Shown here: positions 33,759 to 43,321 of the stretch, one piece after another
How the letters are laid out: every line of letters begins with the position of its first letter
Position numbering within the stretch: the first letter of the stretch is position 1
Assembly (NCBI GenBank): GCA_044220875.1
Contig: JBGAQH010000002.1
Location: 496,001 to 560,000 of the forward strand
DNA from: JAEUIT01 sp044220875
Lineage (GTDB): Bacteria > Planctomycetota > Phycisphaerae > Phycisphaerales > SM1A02
Length of the DNA stretch: 64,000 bases
Direction: 5' to 3'
Made by a program: the position numbers and the translations under genes
Notes under the pieces: model-generated
Databases searched by the model: none
What the model was told of the DNA's origin: nothing
What the model saw: only the letters and a program-made list of their open reading frames with translations

Positions 33759-34523
33759 ATGCCTTCCTCCCGACGAGAACCCAAGTCGACCTCCGCGAGA
33801 GCCTCGGCCTCCGCGACCGATTGGTCGATGCTCCGTGCCGCCGCCGGCGCCGGACCCGACGCCCGGGCAAGCCTCGAGGCAGTCGCCCGCCGCTATTGGG
33901 GTGCGGTCTTCGCCTTCGTCCGCGCCACCGGCCAGACGCCTGAGGACGCTGCCGACCTGGCCCAGGGTTTCATGGCCGACGTCCTGCTCGGTCGGTCGCT
34001 TTTGGCGAAGGCTGACGCTCGCCGCGGCCGCTTCCGCTCGCTCCTCCGCCAATCCGTCGTCAATTACGTTCGGGATCGCATCCGCCACGACCGAAGCCGC
34101 AAGCGCGGTCCGGGCGACGGGAATGTCTCGAGCGGCAACGGCGGCGCTCTTGAGTCCCTTCCCGCCTCCCGCACCGCCCGCGCCGAACGCGTCTTCGACG
34201 CCCAGTGGGCCGCCCAAGTCGTGCGTGTCGCCGGCGAGCGGGCCGAACTCCGCTGCCGCCGCGAAGGACGCGACATCGCCTGGCTCGCCTTCCAGCGACG
34301 CACCCTCCGGCCGCAGCTCTTCGGCGACGCGCCCGTCCCCTACAACGATCTCGTGCGAACCCTCGAGCTCGAGTCGATCGGGCAGGCGGCGCACCTGGCG
34401 ATCGTCGGTCGCCGGATCTTCGTCGAGGAACTCCTCGAGGAGGTCCGAACGACGCTTGGACCCGACGATGATGTTGACGAGGAGCTTCGCGCCCTGATCG
34501 CTGCCGTGGAGAATCCACGATGA
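33759..34523 (+). CDS. Sigma-70 (ECF-like) RNA polymerase sigma factor
   Basis: The 254-residue protein has a region-2 pattern ARRYWGAVFAFVRATGQTPEDAADLAQGFMADVL with a basic segment RGRFRSLLRQSVVNYVRDRIRHDRSRKRG. The C-terminal half has less typical region 4, ending in a helix pair (VRTLELESIGQAAHLAIVGRRIFVEELLEEV). The overall form matches planctomycete ECF-like sigma factors with a long linker. Start at 33759 has no strong ribosome site; Met24 is an alternative. Its stop overlaps the next gene (ATGA). Confidence 0.7.
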   Translation: MPSSRREPKSTSARASASATDWSMLRAAAGAGPDARASLEAVARRYWGAVFAFVRATGQTPEDAADLAQGFMADVLLGRSLLAKADARRGRFRSLLRQSVVNYVRDRIRHDRSRKRGPGDGNVSSGNGGALESLPASRTARAERVFDAQWAAQVVRVAGERAELRCRREGRDIAWLAFQRRTLRPQLFGDAPVPYNDLVRTLELESIGQAAHLAIVGRRIFVEELLEEVRTTLGPDDDVDEELRALIAAVENPR

Positions 34524-34990
34524 GGCCGCCCTTGAAACCGTCCCGCGATCGCCCCCCCCAGCGCCCCTCCGAACTTCCGCCCGGGGACAGCACCTCCCAC
34601 GGAATCCCGACGGCGTTTCGCTGGGCGCTCGACGCAAGCGCCGATCCCTCGCGGGCGGCCGCCGATTGGCTTGCCCGCGAGATCGTCCCCAACGCGAAGG
34701 ACGCCGCGGCGGCGGTCGCATCCACGCTCTCGACGCTCGAGCAGCTCGTTGCCCTCAAGGTCGCCTTCAAGGCGCTCCGCACCGGCGCGGCCACGTCGGC
34801 CGAGCGCAATCGCGCAGCGCGCCTCTACGCCGCGACCATCGCCGCCGGCCTCGTCCGCTTCGACCTGCGCATCAGCCGGCAGAACGACGCCGCCCTCCGC
34901 AAGGCCTTCATCGCCCTCCGCGACGACAGCGCCTGCGAGGAGCCGTTGCGCGACCTCGCGACGGTCGCGATGTCGCGCATCGGGAAGTGA
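34520..34990 (+). CDS. Hypothetical protein coupled to the sigma factor
   Basis: The 156-residue protein has a Pro-rich first 25 residues and is then helical with Ala-rich heptad-like stretches (AAAAVASTLSTLEQLVALKVAFKAL, LYAATIAAGLVRFDLRI). No membrane segment, Cys motif or known domain is seen. The ATG overlaps the sigma stop by four bases, so it may be its regulator (for example an anti-sigma-like protein), but this is only from position. Confidence 0.55.
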   Translation: MRPPLKPSRDRPPQRPSELPPGDSTSHGIPTAFRWALDASADPSRAAADWLAREIVPNAKDAAAAVASTLSTLEQLVALKVAFKALRTGAATSAERNRAARLYAATIAAGLVRFDLRISRQNDAALRKAFIALRDDSACEEPLRDLATVAMSRIGK

Positions 34991-35009
34991 TCGTAGCCCC
35001 CGCCCCGCT

Positions 35010-36749
35010 TCACTCGGCGGACTGGCGCACCGCGTTCAGCTCCGCCTCGCCCGCGGACTGCTTCTCGAGATCGCCGATGTCGATCGGGCTCCAGTCGACG
35101 CCCGCGGAGCCGGGCAGCGTGCCCGTCGCGAAGGCGATGTCGACCATTGCGATCTGCCATTGCGAGAGCGCGCTCACCTCGCGGCTCTGGGCATCCGAGA
35201 GCCGCGTTGAGGCGTCGAGCACGTCCTGGCTGGTGCGCAATCCGATGTCGAACTGGCGCTGCTCGGCCTGATAGGTCCGCGCGGCGAGCACCGTCTCGAG
35301 GCGCGACGCGAGAATTCGCTGCCACGCCGTCTGCAGCCGATCGAGTGCGTTGAGCACCTCGGTCTGGATCGTCTGCCGGCGGTCTTCCTTCGTCGCGAGC
35401 CGCTGCACCCGATCGAGAATCGCCCGGGCCACGCGGTTCTTCGCCGCCTCGTTCCCCAGCGGGATCTCGCCGTGAAGCCCGACGGTATAGGGATCCTCCT
35501 CGAAGTCGCCGATGTTCGAGACCGCGCGATCGAAGTGGCGGCCGCGTCCGACCGGCTCGTAGCGGTACTCGAGCGCGAAGGACGGCAGCGCCGCGTTGCG
35601 GGCGAGGGAGATGTTGGTCGCGTCCACCGCAAGCTGGAGCTCGATCTCGAGGAGCTCCATGCGATTGGCCATCGCGTCGTCGGTGAGCTTGCGCGGCTCG
35701 AGCGTCAGCCCGAGCGGGTTCGGCGCCGTCGCCGGCACGAGGAGCGTCTCGCTCTCGATCGGCAGGTCGGGCCGATTCATGATCCGCTTCAGCTCGCGGA
35801 CCCGCTCGCGCAGCGTCGCGTCGGCGAGGATGATCTGCTCGAACGTGGTGCCCACGCCGCTCTCGGCCCGCGTGACCTCGATCTGTGCGACCTGCACCTG
35901 GGCGACAAGTCGCTTCGCGCGGTCGCGCTGGGCCACCGCGAGGTCGTACTGCGACTTGCGCACCTCGAGCTCCCGATACGCCGCATAGAGATTCCAGTAC
36001 GCCTTGTCGGCATCGGCCAGCACGCGCGTCACCTCGAGCTTGGTGCGGGCGCTGGCGATCTGGCCGTTGTATTCGGCGATGCGGATCGACGCGGTGTTCG
36101 TCGCGATGCCGGCGCCGCGCAGCAGCGGCTGGCTGATCGAGAAGCCAAGGCCGGCGCTCCACGTGCCCGATCCGTCGGCGTTGAACGCCGGATCGGAACG
36201 GCCAACGTCGGTGAAGGCGCTGATCGTGCCGCCGGTGGCCAGCGGCAGCCTGATGCCGAGGTCGCCCGAGTCGGTGGTCGACGAGCCGTCCGGCGCATTG
36301 GTGAACTGGTTTGTCCCGTTGCGGGTCCAGTCGGCGAAGAAGGTCGCCTCGAATTTCGCCCGCTCGATGTCGATGTCGCGCCGGGCCAGCGACGGGGCGA
36401 GGAGCTGGGTCCGGAGCGAGAGGTTGTTGCGGACCGTCGCGTCGCGCACCTCGGCCAGCGTGAGGTCCAGTCTGCTCGGCCAGACCGGCATCGGATCGGC
36501 CTTGTCCAGAGCCGCCCGCGTCGCGTCCTCGGGCTTCACCGGCGGAACCGTGGACCGGTTCGCGAGATCGCTCGTCGCGATGCGCTGCAGCCGCTCCGGC
36601 GCGACGCGCCACGTCGACGTGTCGTTCTCGAAGAGTCCCTTCGAGCAGCCGGCGAGCAGCGACATCGCGCAACAGAGAACGGCCGCGGCCCGCATGCCTC
36701 GACTCATCCGCGGCGCGGTGCGCCGGCCCATCACGTCCCCATCACTCAT
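35010..36749 (-). CDS. TolC-family outer-membrane efflux lipoprotein
   Basis: The 579-residue protein has a lipobox (CCAMSLLAGC, near Cys36) and two long repeats of coiled helices and strands typical of TolC channels, with WSAGLGFSISQPLLRGAGI in the first repeat and YTVGLHGEIPLGNEAAKNRVARA in the second. It should form the outer-membrane exit duct. The ATG at 36749 overlaps the permease stop by eight bases; a start at 36764 is also open. It ends the efflux operon, so the complete tripartite pump (adaptor, ATPase, permease, duct) is encoded in one unit. Substrate unknown; the MacAB and lipoprotein-type lineages both use this design. Confidence 0.86.
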   Translation of the reverse strand: MSDGDVMGRRTAPRMSRGMRAAAVLCCAMSLLAGCSKGLFENDTSTWRVAPERLQRIATSDLANRSTVPPVKPEDATRAALDKADPMPVWPSRLDLTLAEVRDATVRNNLSLRTQLLAPSLARRDIDIERAKFEATFFADWTRNGTNQFTNAPDGSSTTDSGDLGIRLPLATGGTISAFTDVGRSDPAFNADGSGTWSAGLGFSISQPLLRGAGIATNTASIRIAEYNGQIASARTKLEVTRVLADADKAYWNLYAAYRELEVRKSQYDLAVAQRDRAKRLVAQVQVAQIEVTRAESGVGTTFEQIILADATLRERVRELKRIMNRPDLPIESETLLVPATAPNPLGLTLEPRKLTDDAMANRMELLEIELQLAVDATNISLARNAALPSFALEYRYEPVGRGRHFDRAVSNIGDFEEDPYTVGLHGEIPLGNEAAKNRVARAILDRVQRLATKEDRRQTIQTEVLNALDRLQTAWQRILASRLETVLAARTYQAEQRQFDIGLRTSQDVLDASTRLSDAQSREVSALSQWQIAMVDIAFATGTLPGSAGVDWSPIDIGDLEKQSAGEAELNAVRQSAE

Positions 36750-37986
36750 GACGAAGTGCCTCAATCGGATCGAGCCGCGCGGCCTTGACCGCCGGGAACA
36801 TGCCGAACGCGACGCCGACCACCGCGCAGAAGCCGAAGCTCATCGCCACGGCCCAGAGCGGAACCTGGGCATGCTCCAGGTTCGAGTTCGGTATTCGGGT
36901 GAGCCCGAAGGCGAAGATCTGCCCGATCGCGACGCCGACGAATCCGCCGGCGAGGGAGAGCGTGATCGCCTCGAGCAGGAACTGCATCAGGATCGCCGCG
37001 GGCGTCGCGCCGACGGCCTTTCGCAGGCCGATCTCGCGGGTGCGCTCCGAGACCGACACGAGCATGATGTTCATGATGCCGATGCCGCCGACGAGAAGGC
37101 TGATGCCCACGATGCCGCCGGCGACCGCGGTGATGCCCGAGGCCAGGGCCTTGAACTGGGCGATGAACTGGTCAATCGCCGCGACCTCGAAGGTGTCGGG
37201 CTCCGATCCGACCAACCCGCGCTCGATGCGGAGGACGCGGCGAATCTGGCTCTTCGATTCGTCGGCCAGCTCGGGGTTCTTCACCATCGCGGAAACGCGC
37301 ATGAAGAAGAACTCGCTGCCCTGGAGCTTCTCGGCCACCGAGAACGGGATGAAGACCTCGGCGCTGTTGCCCGACATGCCGAACATCGTCCGCTGCAGCG
37401 TCTCGACCACGCCGACGATGAGGAAGCGCCGACCGCCGAGCAGGATGTGCTCGCCGACCGGATCGTTCTCGAGCTTCAGTTCCTTGATCGCGTTGTCGTT
37501 CACCAGGCAAACTTGGCGCTGGTTCTCCTCGTCCACGCGGTTGAAGGGCCGGCCAGTGGTCACGGCCCGATTCTCGATCGTGTGCCAATCGGGCCAGATG
37601 CCCGTCACGGTGATGCCGTCAAGCGTTTCCTTGTCGCTCTCGACGGTGAGGCCGACGTCGGTGATCGGCGTGATCGCCTTGATCGTGTCGCAGCGGGCGG
37701 CGATCGCCTCGACCTCCTGCGGACGGATCCGGATCTTCTCCCACGGATAGAGGTTTCGCGGGGCGTTGTCGGGGCGATTGGGGAAGACGAGGATGCGGCT
37801 CGCGCCGAAGCTCTCGAATTCGTTGAGGATCTTGGTCTTGAGCCCGACCAGCGCCGCGATGACCGCGGTGACGCTGGCCACGCCGACGATGATGCCCAAC
37901 GTCGTCAGCGCCGAGCGGACCTTGTTGGCCCAGATTTGGGCCAAGGCCAAGGCGATGGCCTGCACATAGAAGAGCGGGTTCAGCAT
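36742..37986 (-). CDS. MacB-like ABC transporter permease
   Basis: The 414-residue protein has the MacB permease design: a helix at about 16-45 (VRSALTTLGIIVGVASVTAVIA), a large periplasmic domain (about 50-285), then three helices (about 290-405) with GIVGISLLVGGIGIMNIMLVSVSERTREIGLRKAVGATPAAILMQFLLEA, and an ending AVKAARLDPIEALRHE that matches the FtsX family. It works as a mechanotransmission permease with the ATPase upstream; the gene overlaps it by 7 bases. The periplasmic domain should meet the adaptor. Confidence 0.9.
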   Translation of the reverse strand: MLNPLFYVQAIALALAQIWANKVRSALTTLGIIVGVASVTAVIAALVGLKTKILNEFESFGASRILVFPNRPDNAPRNLYPWEKIRIRPQEVEAIAARCDTIKAITPITDVGLTVESDKETLDGITVTGIWPDWHTIENRAVTTGRPFNRVDEENQRQVCLVNDNAIKELKLENDPVGEHILLGGRRFLIVGVVETLQRTMFGMSGNSAEVFIPFSVAEKLQGSEFFFMRVSAMVKNPELADESKSQIRRVLRIERGLVGSEPDTFEVAAIDQFIAQFKALASGITAVAGGIVGISLLVGGIGIMNIMLVSVSERTREIGLRKAVGATPAAILMQFLLEAITLSLAGGFVGVAIGQIFAFGLTRIPNSNLEHAQVPLWAVAMSFGFCAVVGVAFGMFPAVKAARLDPIEALRHE

Positions 37987-38771
37987 GCCTTCGCCTCCGG
38001 GTTCGCCAAGGCGGCAGGCTTCGCCGCGTTTCGCTCCGCTAGCCTCGCCTCGACCTCGACCCGATGGCGACCGGCCTGATCCTGGTCGATCGGCAGGTCG
38101 CTCAGCACTCGACCGTCGCGGAGCCGCACGACGCGCTGGCAGTGTGCGGCGACATCGTCCTCGTGCGTGACGATCACGATCGTCTGCCCCTCGGAATGGA
38201 GTTGGCGGAAGAGGGCGAGAATGTCCTGGGTGGTCGCGCTGTCGAGATTGCCGGTCGGCTCGTCGGCCATCAGGATCGCGGGGCGATTGAGAATCGCGCG
38301 GGCGATGGCCACGCGCTGCTTCTGGCCGCCGGAGAGCTGATTCGGCCGGTGGGTCACGCGGTTGGAGAGGCCGACTCGGTCAAGCGCCTGGAGCGCCCGC
38401 TTGCGCCGCGCGCCCCAGCCCCAGCCGACGCTGCGGGCGTAGACCAGCGGCAGCTCGACGTTCTGGAGCGCCGTCTGCCGCGAGAGCAGCTCGAAGCTCT
38501 GGAAGACGAAGCCGATGTCCTCGTTCCGGACGCGGGCCAGCTCGGCGGCGCCCATGCGGCTGACCTCGCGGCCCTTGAGCCGATAGGTGCCCGCGGTCGG
38601 CCGGTCGAGGCAGCCGAGCATGTTCATGAGCGTGCTCTTGCCCGAGCCCGAGCTGCCCATGATGGCGACCATCTCGTTGCGCTCGATCGTGAGCGAGACG
38701 CCGCGCAGGGCGTGAATCGTCTCGACGCCGACGCGATAGACCTTGGTGATGTCCTTGAGCTCGATGAGCAT
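37980..38771 (-). CDS. MacB/LolD-type ABC transporter ATPase
   Basis: The 263-residue protein has Walker A GSSGSGKSTLMN, Q-loop FVFQSFELLSRQTALQNVELPL, signature LSGGQKQRVAIARAI, Walker B ILMADEPTGNLDS and the H-loop VTHE. It powers the efflux permease. The last 35 residues are an added tail rich in Ala and Glu. It lies 42 bases after the adaptor gene and overlaps the permease gene. Confidence 0.93.
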   Translation of the reverse strand: MLIELKDITKVYRVGVETIHALRGVSLTIERNEMVAIMGSSGSGKSTLMNMLGCLDRPTAGTYRLKGREVSRMGAAELARVRNEDIGFVFQSFELLSRQTALQNVELPLVYARSVGWGWGARRKRALQALDRVGLSNRVTHRPNQLSGGQKQRVAIARAILNRPAILMADEPTGNLDSATTQDILALFRQLHSEGQTIVIVTHEDDVAAHCQRVVRLRDGRVLSDLPIDQDQAGRHRVEVEARLAERNAAKPAALANPEAKAC

Positions 38772-38813
38772 CGTGATGAGACCGACGAGTCGCGCGGCGT
38801 GGCCGCGGCGAAC

Positions 38814-40211
38814 TCAGTGTGTCGTTGCGACGGCGCCGTCTTCCATCTTTGGCTCGGCCGGAGTGTCCTTCGTGCTGTCGCCCTTGCCGTCACCCTTCCC
38901 GCCCTTTGCGCCCTTGGCGTCAAGCGCCTCGTCCAGCACCGCCTCCTGATGCTTCAGCTTCTCGATCGCCTTGTACGGCCCGACAACCACGGTATCGTCG
39001 GCCTTGAGACCGGCGACCACCATCGTCGACGTCAGGTTGCTCGGGCCGGTCTTCACCGGCGTCAGGATCGCCTTGCCGTCGACCATCCGGAAGAGGACCG
39101 ACGTGGTCCGCCGTTGCCGATCGACAAGCGGATTGTTGAGGGAGACGTCACTGGGAATGTCGTCGGTGGGGCGGTCGAGCACCGCCTGGCTCGGCACCAC
39201 GAGCCCCTTGTGCGTCGCGATCTCGATGTCGACGTTGCAGGCCAGACCGGAGAGGACCTGGCGGCCCTCCTTCGGCTCGATCTCGATCTCGACCTTGAAG
39301 TAGCCGCTGCCCGACCCGTTGCTTCCGCCGAGGAGATCGTTGGTCCGCTGCAACGGGACCTTCACGACGCGGCCCTCGAAGACCTCGTCGCGATAGGCGT
39401 TGATGCGCACGTGGGCGACCTGGTCGCGGGCGACGCGGGCGATGTCCGCCTCGTTCACCTTGGCGTTCATCTTCACCTTCGAAAGGTCGCCGATGGTGAG
39501 AATGACCGTGCCGGCGTTGTTCATCGTGCCGACCATCACCAGCTCGCCGATCTCGGCGTTGAGCTGCGTGACCATGCCGTCCATCGGAGCCTTCATCACC
39601 GTCTTCTCAACCGCCTCCTGGGCCTGGTTGATGTCGGCTTCGGCACCTGCGAGGGCGCTCTCGATCATGCTGATGTTGTGGCGTGACGACTCGACCGTCG
39701 ACTCGAGGTCGCGAACGCGCGTCTCCGCGTCCTCGAGAGCCTGCTTCGCGATGTCGCCGGATTCAAAGAGCGCCTTTTGGCGGGCGAGGACCGAACGGGC
39801 GTTGTCGAGCGACGACTCGGGGCCGCGTATGCGGGCGAGCTCGGCCTCGAGCCGGTGCTTCTCCCCGTCGCGGCGGGCCACCGAGGCTTCCTTGGCCGCG
39901 ACGAACTGGCGGTCATCGAGGCGCACGACGACGTCGCCCTTCTTGACCCGCTCACCCTCGCGGAAGGGCAGCTCGAGAATGCGGGCCGAGACTTCGGCCG
40001 ACATGCCGACCTTGACGTTGGGGATGATCTCGCCGGGGGCGGAGATGCTCTCGACCAGATCGTGCTCCGCGGCCTTCTCGATCCGGACCTTGGTCCCCTT
40101 GGTCTCGCCCTCCATCGAGGGCATCCACTTGGTGACGTCCGGGCCGGCGATGACCACGACCGCGGCGAGTACGAAAATCAGCGCGACGAGCACGCCGAGA
40201 AGAAGACGCAC
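38814..40211 (-). CDS. Periplasmic adaptor (membrane fusion) protein of the efflux operon
   Basis: The 465-residue protein has an N-terminal membrane anchor (MRLLLGVLVALIFVLAAVVVIAG), a lipoyl/hairpin region (about 55-240, including a coiled coil of RHRLEAELARI-type heptads) with PMDGMVTQLNAEIGELVMVG, and a beta-barrel part (about 250-380). The C-terminal region is Lys/Gly-rich. It links the MacB-like pump to the TolC duct. It is the first gene of the operon; the promoter should lie in the 280 bases upstream, where I see only GC-rich repeats. Confidence 0.87.
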   Translation of the reverse strand: MRLLLGVLVALIFVLAAVVVIAGPDVTKWMPSMEGETKGTKVRIEKAAEHDLVESISAPGEIIPNVKVGMSAEVSARILELPFREGERVKKGDVVVRLDDRQFVAAKEASVARRDGEKHRLEAELARIRGPESSLDNARSVLARQKALFESGDIAKQALEDAETRVRDLESTVESSRHNISMIESALAGAEADINQAQEAVEKTVMKAPMDGMVTQLNAEIGELVMVGTMNNAGTVILTIGDLSKVKMNAKVNEADIARVARDQVAHVRINAYRDEVFEGRVVKVPLQRTNDLLGGSNGSGSGYFKVEIEIEPKEGRQVLSGLACNVDIEIATHKGLVVPSQAVLDRPTDDIPSDVSLNNPLVDRQRRTTSVLFRMVDGKAILTPVKTGPSNLTSTMVVAGLKADDTVVVGPYKAIEKLKHQEAVLDEALDAKGAKGGKGDGKGDSTKDTPAEPKMEDGAVATTH

Positions 40212-40413
40212 TGGCTCTACTCCAGACTGATCTCAAGAACGGATCCGCCCGCGGGGCCACACAAGCCCGTCGGGAGGGTCCACGGTATTGGGGCTCCAGC
40301 CCCTCCGGTTGCATCCCCGCATGCGCGGATGCGGCGAATCCCCGACCCGGCCCGCGCCGGATGAGGGACGCAGGATAGCCCACCCCGGACAGGAGCGGGC
40401 TCGCGGAAAAGAA

Positions 40414-40441
40414 CAGCCCCCCGGCCGAAGCCGGGGGGCTG
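40414..40441 (-). terminator. Terminator after the large secreted protein gene
   Basis: CAGCCCCCCGGC and GCCGGGGGGCTG form a perfect 12-bp stem with a CGAA (TTCG on minus) loop, 54 bases beyond the stop at 40495. On the minus strand it is followed by TTCTTTTCC, so it is a strong intrinsic terminator. Confidence 0.85.
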
Positions 40442-40494
40442 CCATGATCAGAGAAGATCAAGCTGGACTCGGAGCGAACTCCGAGTTCTGGCGA

Positions 40495-42474
40495 TTAGGG
40501 GCAGCTGCCCCACGCGCCGAGGAGCTGAGCGAGGTCAGCCGCGTCGACGGTACCAGACGCGTCGAAGTCAGCCGAACCCGGTCCGCCCCACTGGCCGAGG
40601 AGGCCAGCAAGGTCAGCGGCGTCAACGACGCCGTCGTCGTTGAGGTCGCCCGTGCAGACCTCAGCGCCGGCAACCGGCGAGCCGAGGATCGTGAACGCGT
40701 TGTTGTAGACGTCAAACTGGTCGTCGCCAGTCTGGACGTTCCAAGCGCCGTTGAGGCCGGTGTACTTCACGAAGCCCGGGGTCGGGAAATCGCTCGACCG
40801 CCAGCTCCAGCCGCTCACGCCGTCCTGCTGCGTGATGCCCTCCGGCGAGTAGATGAACCACGCCCAGTTGGCCACAGCCGAACCACCGTGCGCAAAGTCA
40901 GTCGCACTCGCGCCGTAGACGGTCAGGTAGTAGTTGCCCTCGGTGAGGTTCACCGGCGGATCGAGGACGATCGGGTACGACGCCGTGGCGGCGCTGTCGA
41001 GAGCGTCATCGAACGGAGTCGGCAGCGGAACGCTACCGGCGAAGAGCTGGTCAGCGGCGACCGGCTTGACCGCGAAGGCCGCGTCAGCCTTCCAGATGAT
41101 CCAGTTCAGGGTCTCGACGGTGCCTCCACCGATGAAGCCCTTGCCGATGATCTGGGAGAGGTCCCACGACACATTGCCAGCGCCCGGCGCCGGAACGGTG
41201 AAGGGACGAGCGAGCCAACGTCGGGGCTGGGCAGCGCTGAGAGCACCGCTCGAGAGACCGAGGTTGGTATTCACGCCGGCCGCAGAGACGACGAACTTCT
41301 GGACGCCGGTCGTATAGACGACCTGCGCGAAGCTGGCAGTGATGTCACCGACGCCAGCGGGGGTGGCGTCCTGATCCCACTGACCAACGCGAACGAGGTA
41401 CCACATGCCCTGCTGGGCGTCGATGAGGGTCACGCCCTCGCCGCCGGCGCCGTTGTTGTCGACGGTGCCGATGTAGGCCGGCGGAATCTCTTCAGCCGGA
41501 TCGAGGACGTCGTTCGTGTTGAACGCGCCGTAGAGCTCGATGACGCTGTCCCAGGTCGGGGTGTTCACGACGACCGTGAGCTGGCCGTTGCCCGGAGCCT
41601 GGACGAAGTACCAGAGGTCCTTGACCGTGGCCGAGCCAGCGCCCGTAATCATGGTCGACGGACCGTCCGTGTTCGCGTTGGTGATGTCGAACGGCGTGGT
41701 CGCGTTGAGCGAGATGGTCGTGGCGCTGGTGAGGCAGTCGTTGGCCGGGTCGGTGTCGTTGCAGTTATAGATGAAGTAACCGCAGATTGCGACGGCGCCG
41801 TTGTTGACACAGGGGGCGTCCCACTTGGTGTCGCAGCAGTGCGGGTCAGCAGCGCAGACGAGGTTGCAGCAGTTCCAGTCATCGCAGCCGGGCGTCAGGT
41901 GAGCGACGTCGCAGGGCTGGGTCGAGCCGGTACCGCAGACCGAGATGCCGTCCGTGATGTCGAAGATCACGGAGTAGCCACCGCAGGCGTGGACCGGAGC
42001 GGTCGGAACGGGTTCGAACACCGTCGAGATCACGAAGGTGTAGGTGCCCGCATTCAGGAAGAACTCCTGCGGGGTGAACGAGGCGACTTCGGCCGCGAGG
42101 TAGTTCGCGTTGAGCGGGCAGCTGTTGCCGTCGCCGAGGAAGAGGACCAGCGAACTTCCATCATCGCGGCCAGCGTTGATGCTGAACTTCGCCTGAGTGG
42201 TCAGGGTGAAGGTGTACCAGTCGAGGTCGCGGTTGGTGTTGTTGCTGCCGCCTGCGGGATCGAAGGTACCGCACTGACCGGTGATGTCGTAACTGCCGAT
42301 ACCCAGGTTGCCGAGGTTCTGGAAGGTGTTCTGCGGGGGGGCAGCAAAGTTGCACCCGCCGTTCGCCTCGCCGGCGCCGCCACACGTCGTGTCGGCATCG
42401 GTGAATTGGGCCATCGCGTTGGCCGCGAGGCCCGCTGCGAGCACAGCGCTCGCAATAAGACTGCTCTTAGACAT
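40495..42474 (-). CDS. Large secreted protein with one Cys-rich repeat and C-terminal dockerin-like repeats
   Basis: The 659-residue exported protein starts MSKSSLIASAVLAAGLAANAMAQ (signal) and has a beta-rich pre-peptidase-type domain (about 30-180), one Cys-rich repeat (GCDDWNCCNLVC, DPHCCDTKWDAPC near 200-245), a second PPC-like domain (about 250-380, DLWYFVQAPGNGQLTVVV), a beta domain not recognised (about 390-590), then GDLNDDGVVDAADLAGLLGQWG and a last repeat ending LLGAWGSCP. The ATG at 42474 is six bases after AGGAGG; the longer open frame is rejected. A strong terminator and strong ribosome site suggest high expression, so it may be an abundant cell-surface or secreted protein. Confidence 0.83.
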   Translation of the reverse strand: MSKSSLIASAVLAAGLAANAMAQFTDADTTCGGAGEANGGCNFAAPPQNTFQNLGNLGIGSYDITGQCGTFDPAGGSNNTNRDLDWYTFTLTTQAKFSINAGRDDGSSLVLFLGDGNSCPLNANYLAAEVASFTPQEFFLNAGTYTFVISTVFEPVPTAPVHACGGYSVIFDITDGISVCGTGSTQPCDVAHLTPGCDDWNCCNLVCAADPHCCDTKWDAPCVNNGAVAICGYFIYNCNDTDPANDCLTSATTISLNATTPFDITNANTDGPSTMITGAGSATVKDLWYFVQAPGNGQLTVVVNTPTWDSVIELYGAFNTNDVLDPAEEIPPAYIGTVDNNGAGGEGVTLIDAQQGMWYLVRVGQWDQDATPAGVGDITASFAQVVYTTGVQKFVVSAAGVNTNLGLSSGALSAAQPRRWLARPFTVPAPGAGNVSWDLSQIIGKGFIGGGTVETLNWIIWKADAAFAVKPVAADQLFAGSVPLPTPFDDALDSAATASYPIVLDPPVNLTEGNYYLTVYGASATDFAHGGSAVANWAWFIYSPEGITQQDGVSGWSWRSSDFPTPGFVKYTGLNGAWNVQTGDDQFDVYNNAFTILGSPVAGAEVCTGDLNDDGVVDAADLAGLLGQWGGPGSADFDASGTVDAADLAQLLGAWGSCP

Positions 42475-42489
42475 TCGAAGTCCTCCTAA

Positions 42490-42507
42490 GGCCCGCTCCA
42501 GCGGGCC
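42490..42507 (-). promoter_or_regulatory. Leader hairpin next to the ribosome site (gap 42475-42786)
   Basis: A perfect 7-bp stem (GGCCCGC/GCGGGCC) with a 4-base loop ends two bases before the AGGAGG of the large secreted protein gene. It could stabilise the message or control access to the ribosome site. The 312-base gap otherwise holds the clpS terminator; I cannot define a promoter with confidence. Confidence 0.45.
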
Positions 42508-42710
42508 CCCACTATCAGACACCACACCGACGCCACACACGAGTGCGGCGCTCGGAATGCGCGGAATCACTTGGCAAAATAGCCCTTAGGCCGCATCGGT
42601 CCAGCGCCAAGATTGGGAAAATGAAATGCTGGGACAGGAAGCCGCAAAGTTCTAGCTCGGGGGCGGGGAAACACCCCCTGCCCGACACGCTACTCGCGAG
42701 GCGCATGTGG

Positions 42711-42731
42711 AAAAAACCCCTCACTGTGGGG
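42711..42731 (-). terminator. Weak terminator after clpS
   Basis: On the minus strand CCCC-ACAGTGA-GGGG is followed directly by TTTTTT (42711-42716). The stem is short, but the T-run is perfect and the site lies 56 bases after the clpS stop. Confidence 0.6.
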
Positions 42732-42786
42732 CTCGCCATCGACGCCATGCAATGGGCTGCCGATTTTCGGCACCGACGATTGCCGC

Positions 42787-43191
42787 TTACCGGACTGGCT
42801 CGATCGTCACGACGAGTCGCATGCTCCGAAGCTGCTCGGCGATGAACTCCGCTCGCTCACGATGGGTGGCGACGACCTGACCAAGTCCCTTTCGATGCGC
42901 TTCCATCATGCAGCGCGTCGCTGACGGGCGGTTGAGGCGAACGACTCGGACGATCGTCTCGACGACGTAGTCCATCTCGTTCCGATCATCGTTGTGCAAA
43001 AGCACGCGCCACGGCGGAAGCGTGTTGGGCCGCGGCCTGGCCGGTGCAGGACGGACCGCCGCAGACGTTGTTCCGCCAGACGATGGAGACCGCGAAGCAC
43101 CCGCGGAACCGCTGTCCTGCGAAGGGAGCGGCACGGGGGTGTCGGTATCGACCTTGTGAGGACCGTTGTTGCTGGCGGAGCAGATGGTCAT
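42787..43191 (-). CDS. clpS: ATP-dependent Clp protease adaptor ClpS
   Basis: The 134-residue protein has a polar, flexible first 50 residues followed by the ClpS fold: PPWRVLLHNDDRNEMDYVVETIVRVV and AHRKGLGQVVATHRERAEFIAEQLR. The HNDD motif that binds N-degron residues is intact, and the C-terminal half has the Met and His positions that line the pocket. It hands N-degron substrates to ClpA/ClpC. The ATG at 43191 is chosen; the open frame continues upstream as a shadow. A weak terminator follows. No clp ATPase is near. Confidence 0.9.
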   Translation of the reverse strand: MTICSASNNGPHKVDTDTPVPLPSQDSGSAGASRSPSSGGTTSAAVRPAPARPRPNTLPPWRVLLHNDDRNEMDYVVETIVRVVRLNRPSATRCMMEAHRKGLGQVVATHRERAEFIAEQLRSMRLVVTIEPVR

Positions 43192-43321
43192 GTGGATCGA
43201 GTACTGGGAAAGCGGCTGGACGAGCCTGCCGAGCGATCGGGAACGCGTCGAGTATACGGAGGGGCGACGGCGAAAACCCGAACGCACCCGCGATTCGACA
43301 GGAATTCCCGGGCGAAGAGGT

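Noticed and set aside
40240..40410. Repeat-rich GC stretch before the efflux adaptor as a mobile-element end
   Set aside because: The inverted repeats are short and imperfect, with no transposase or target-site duplication nearby.
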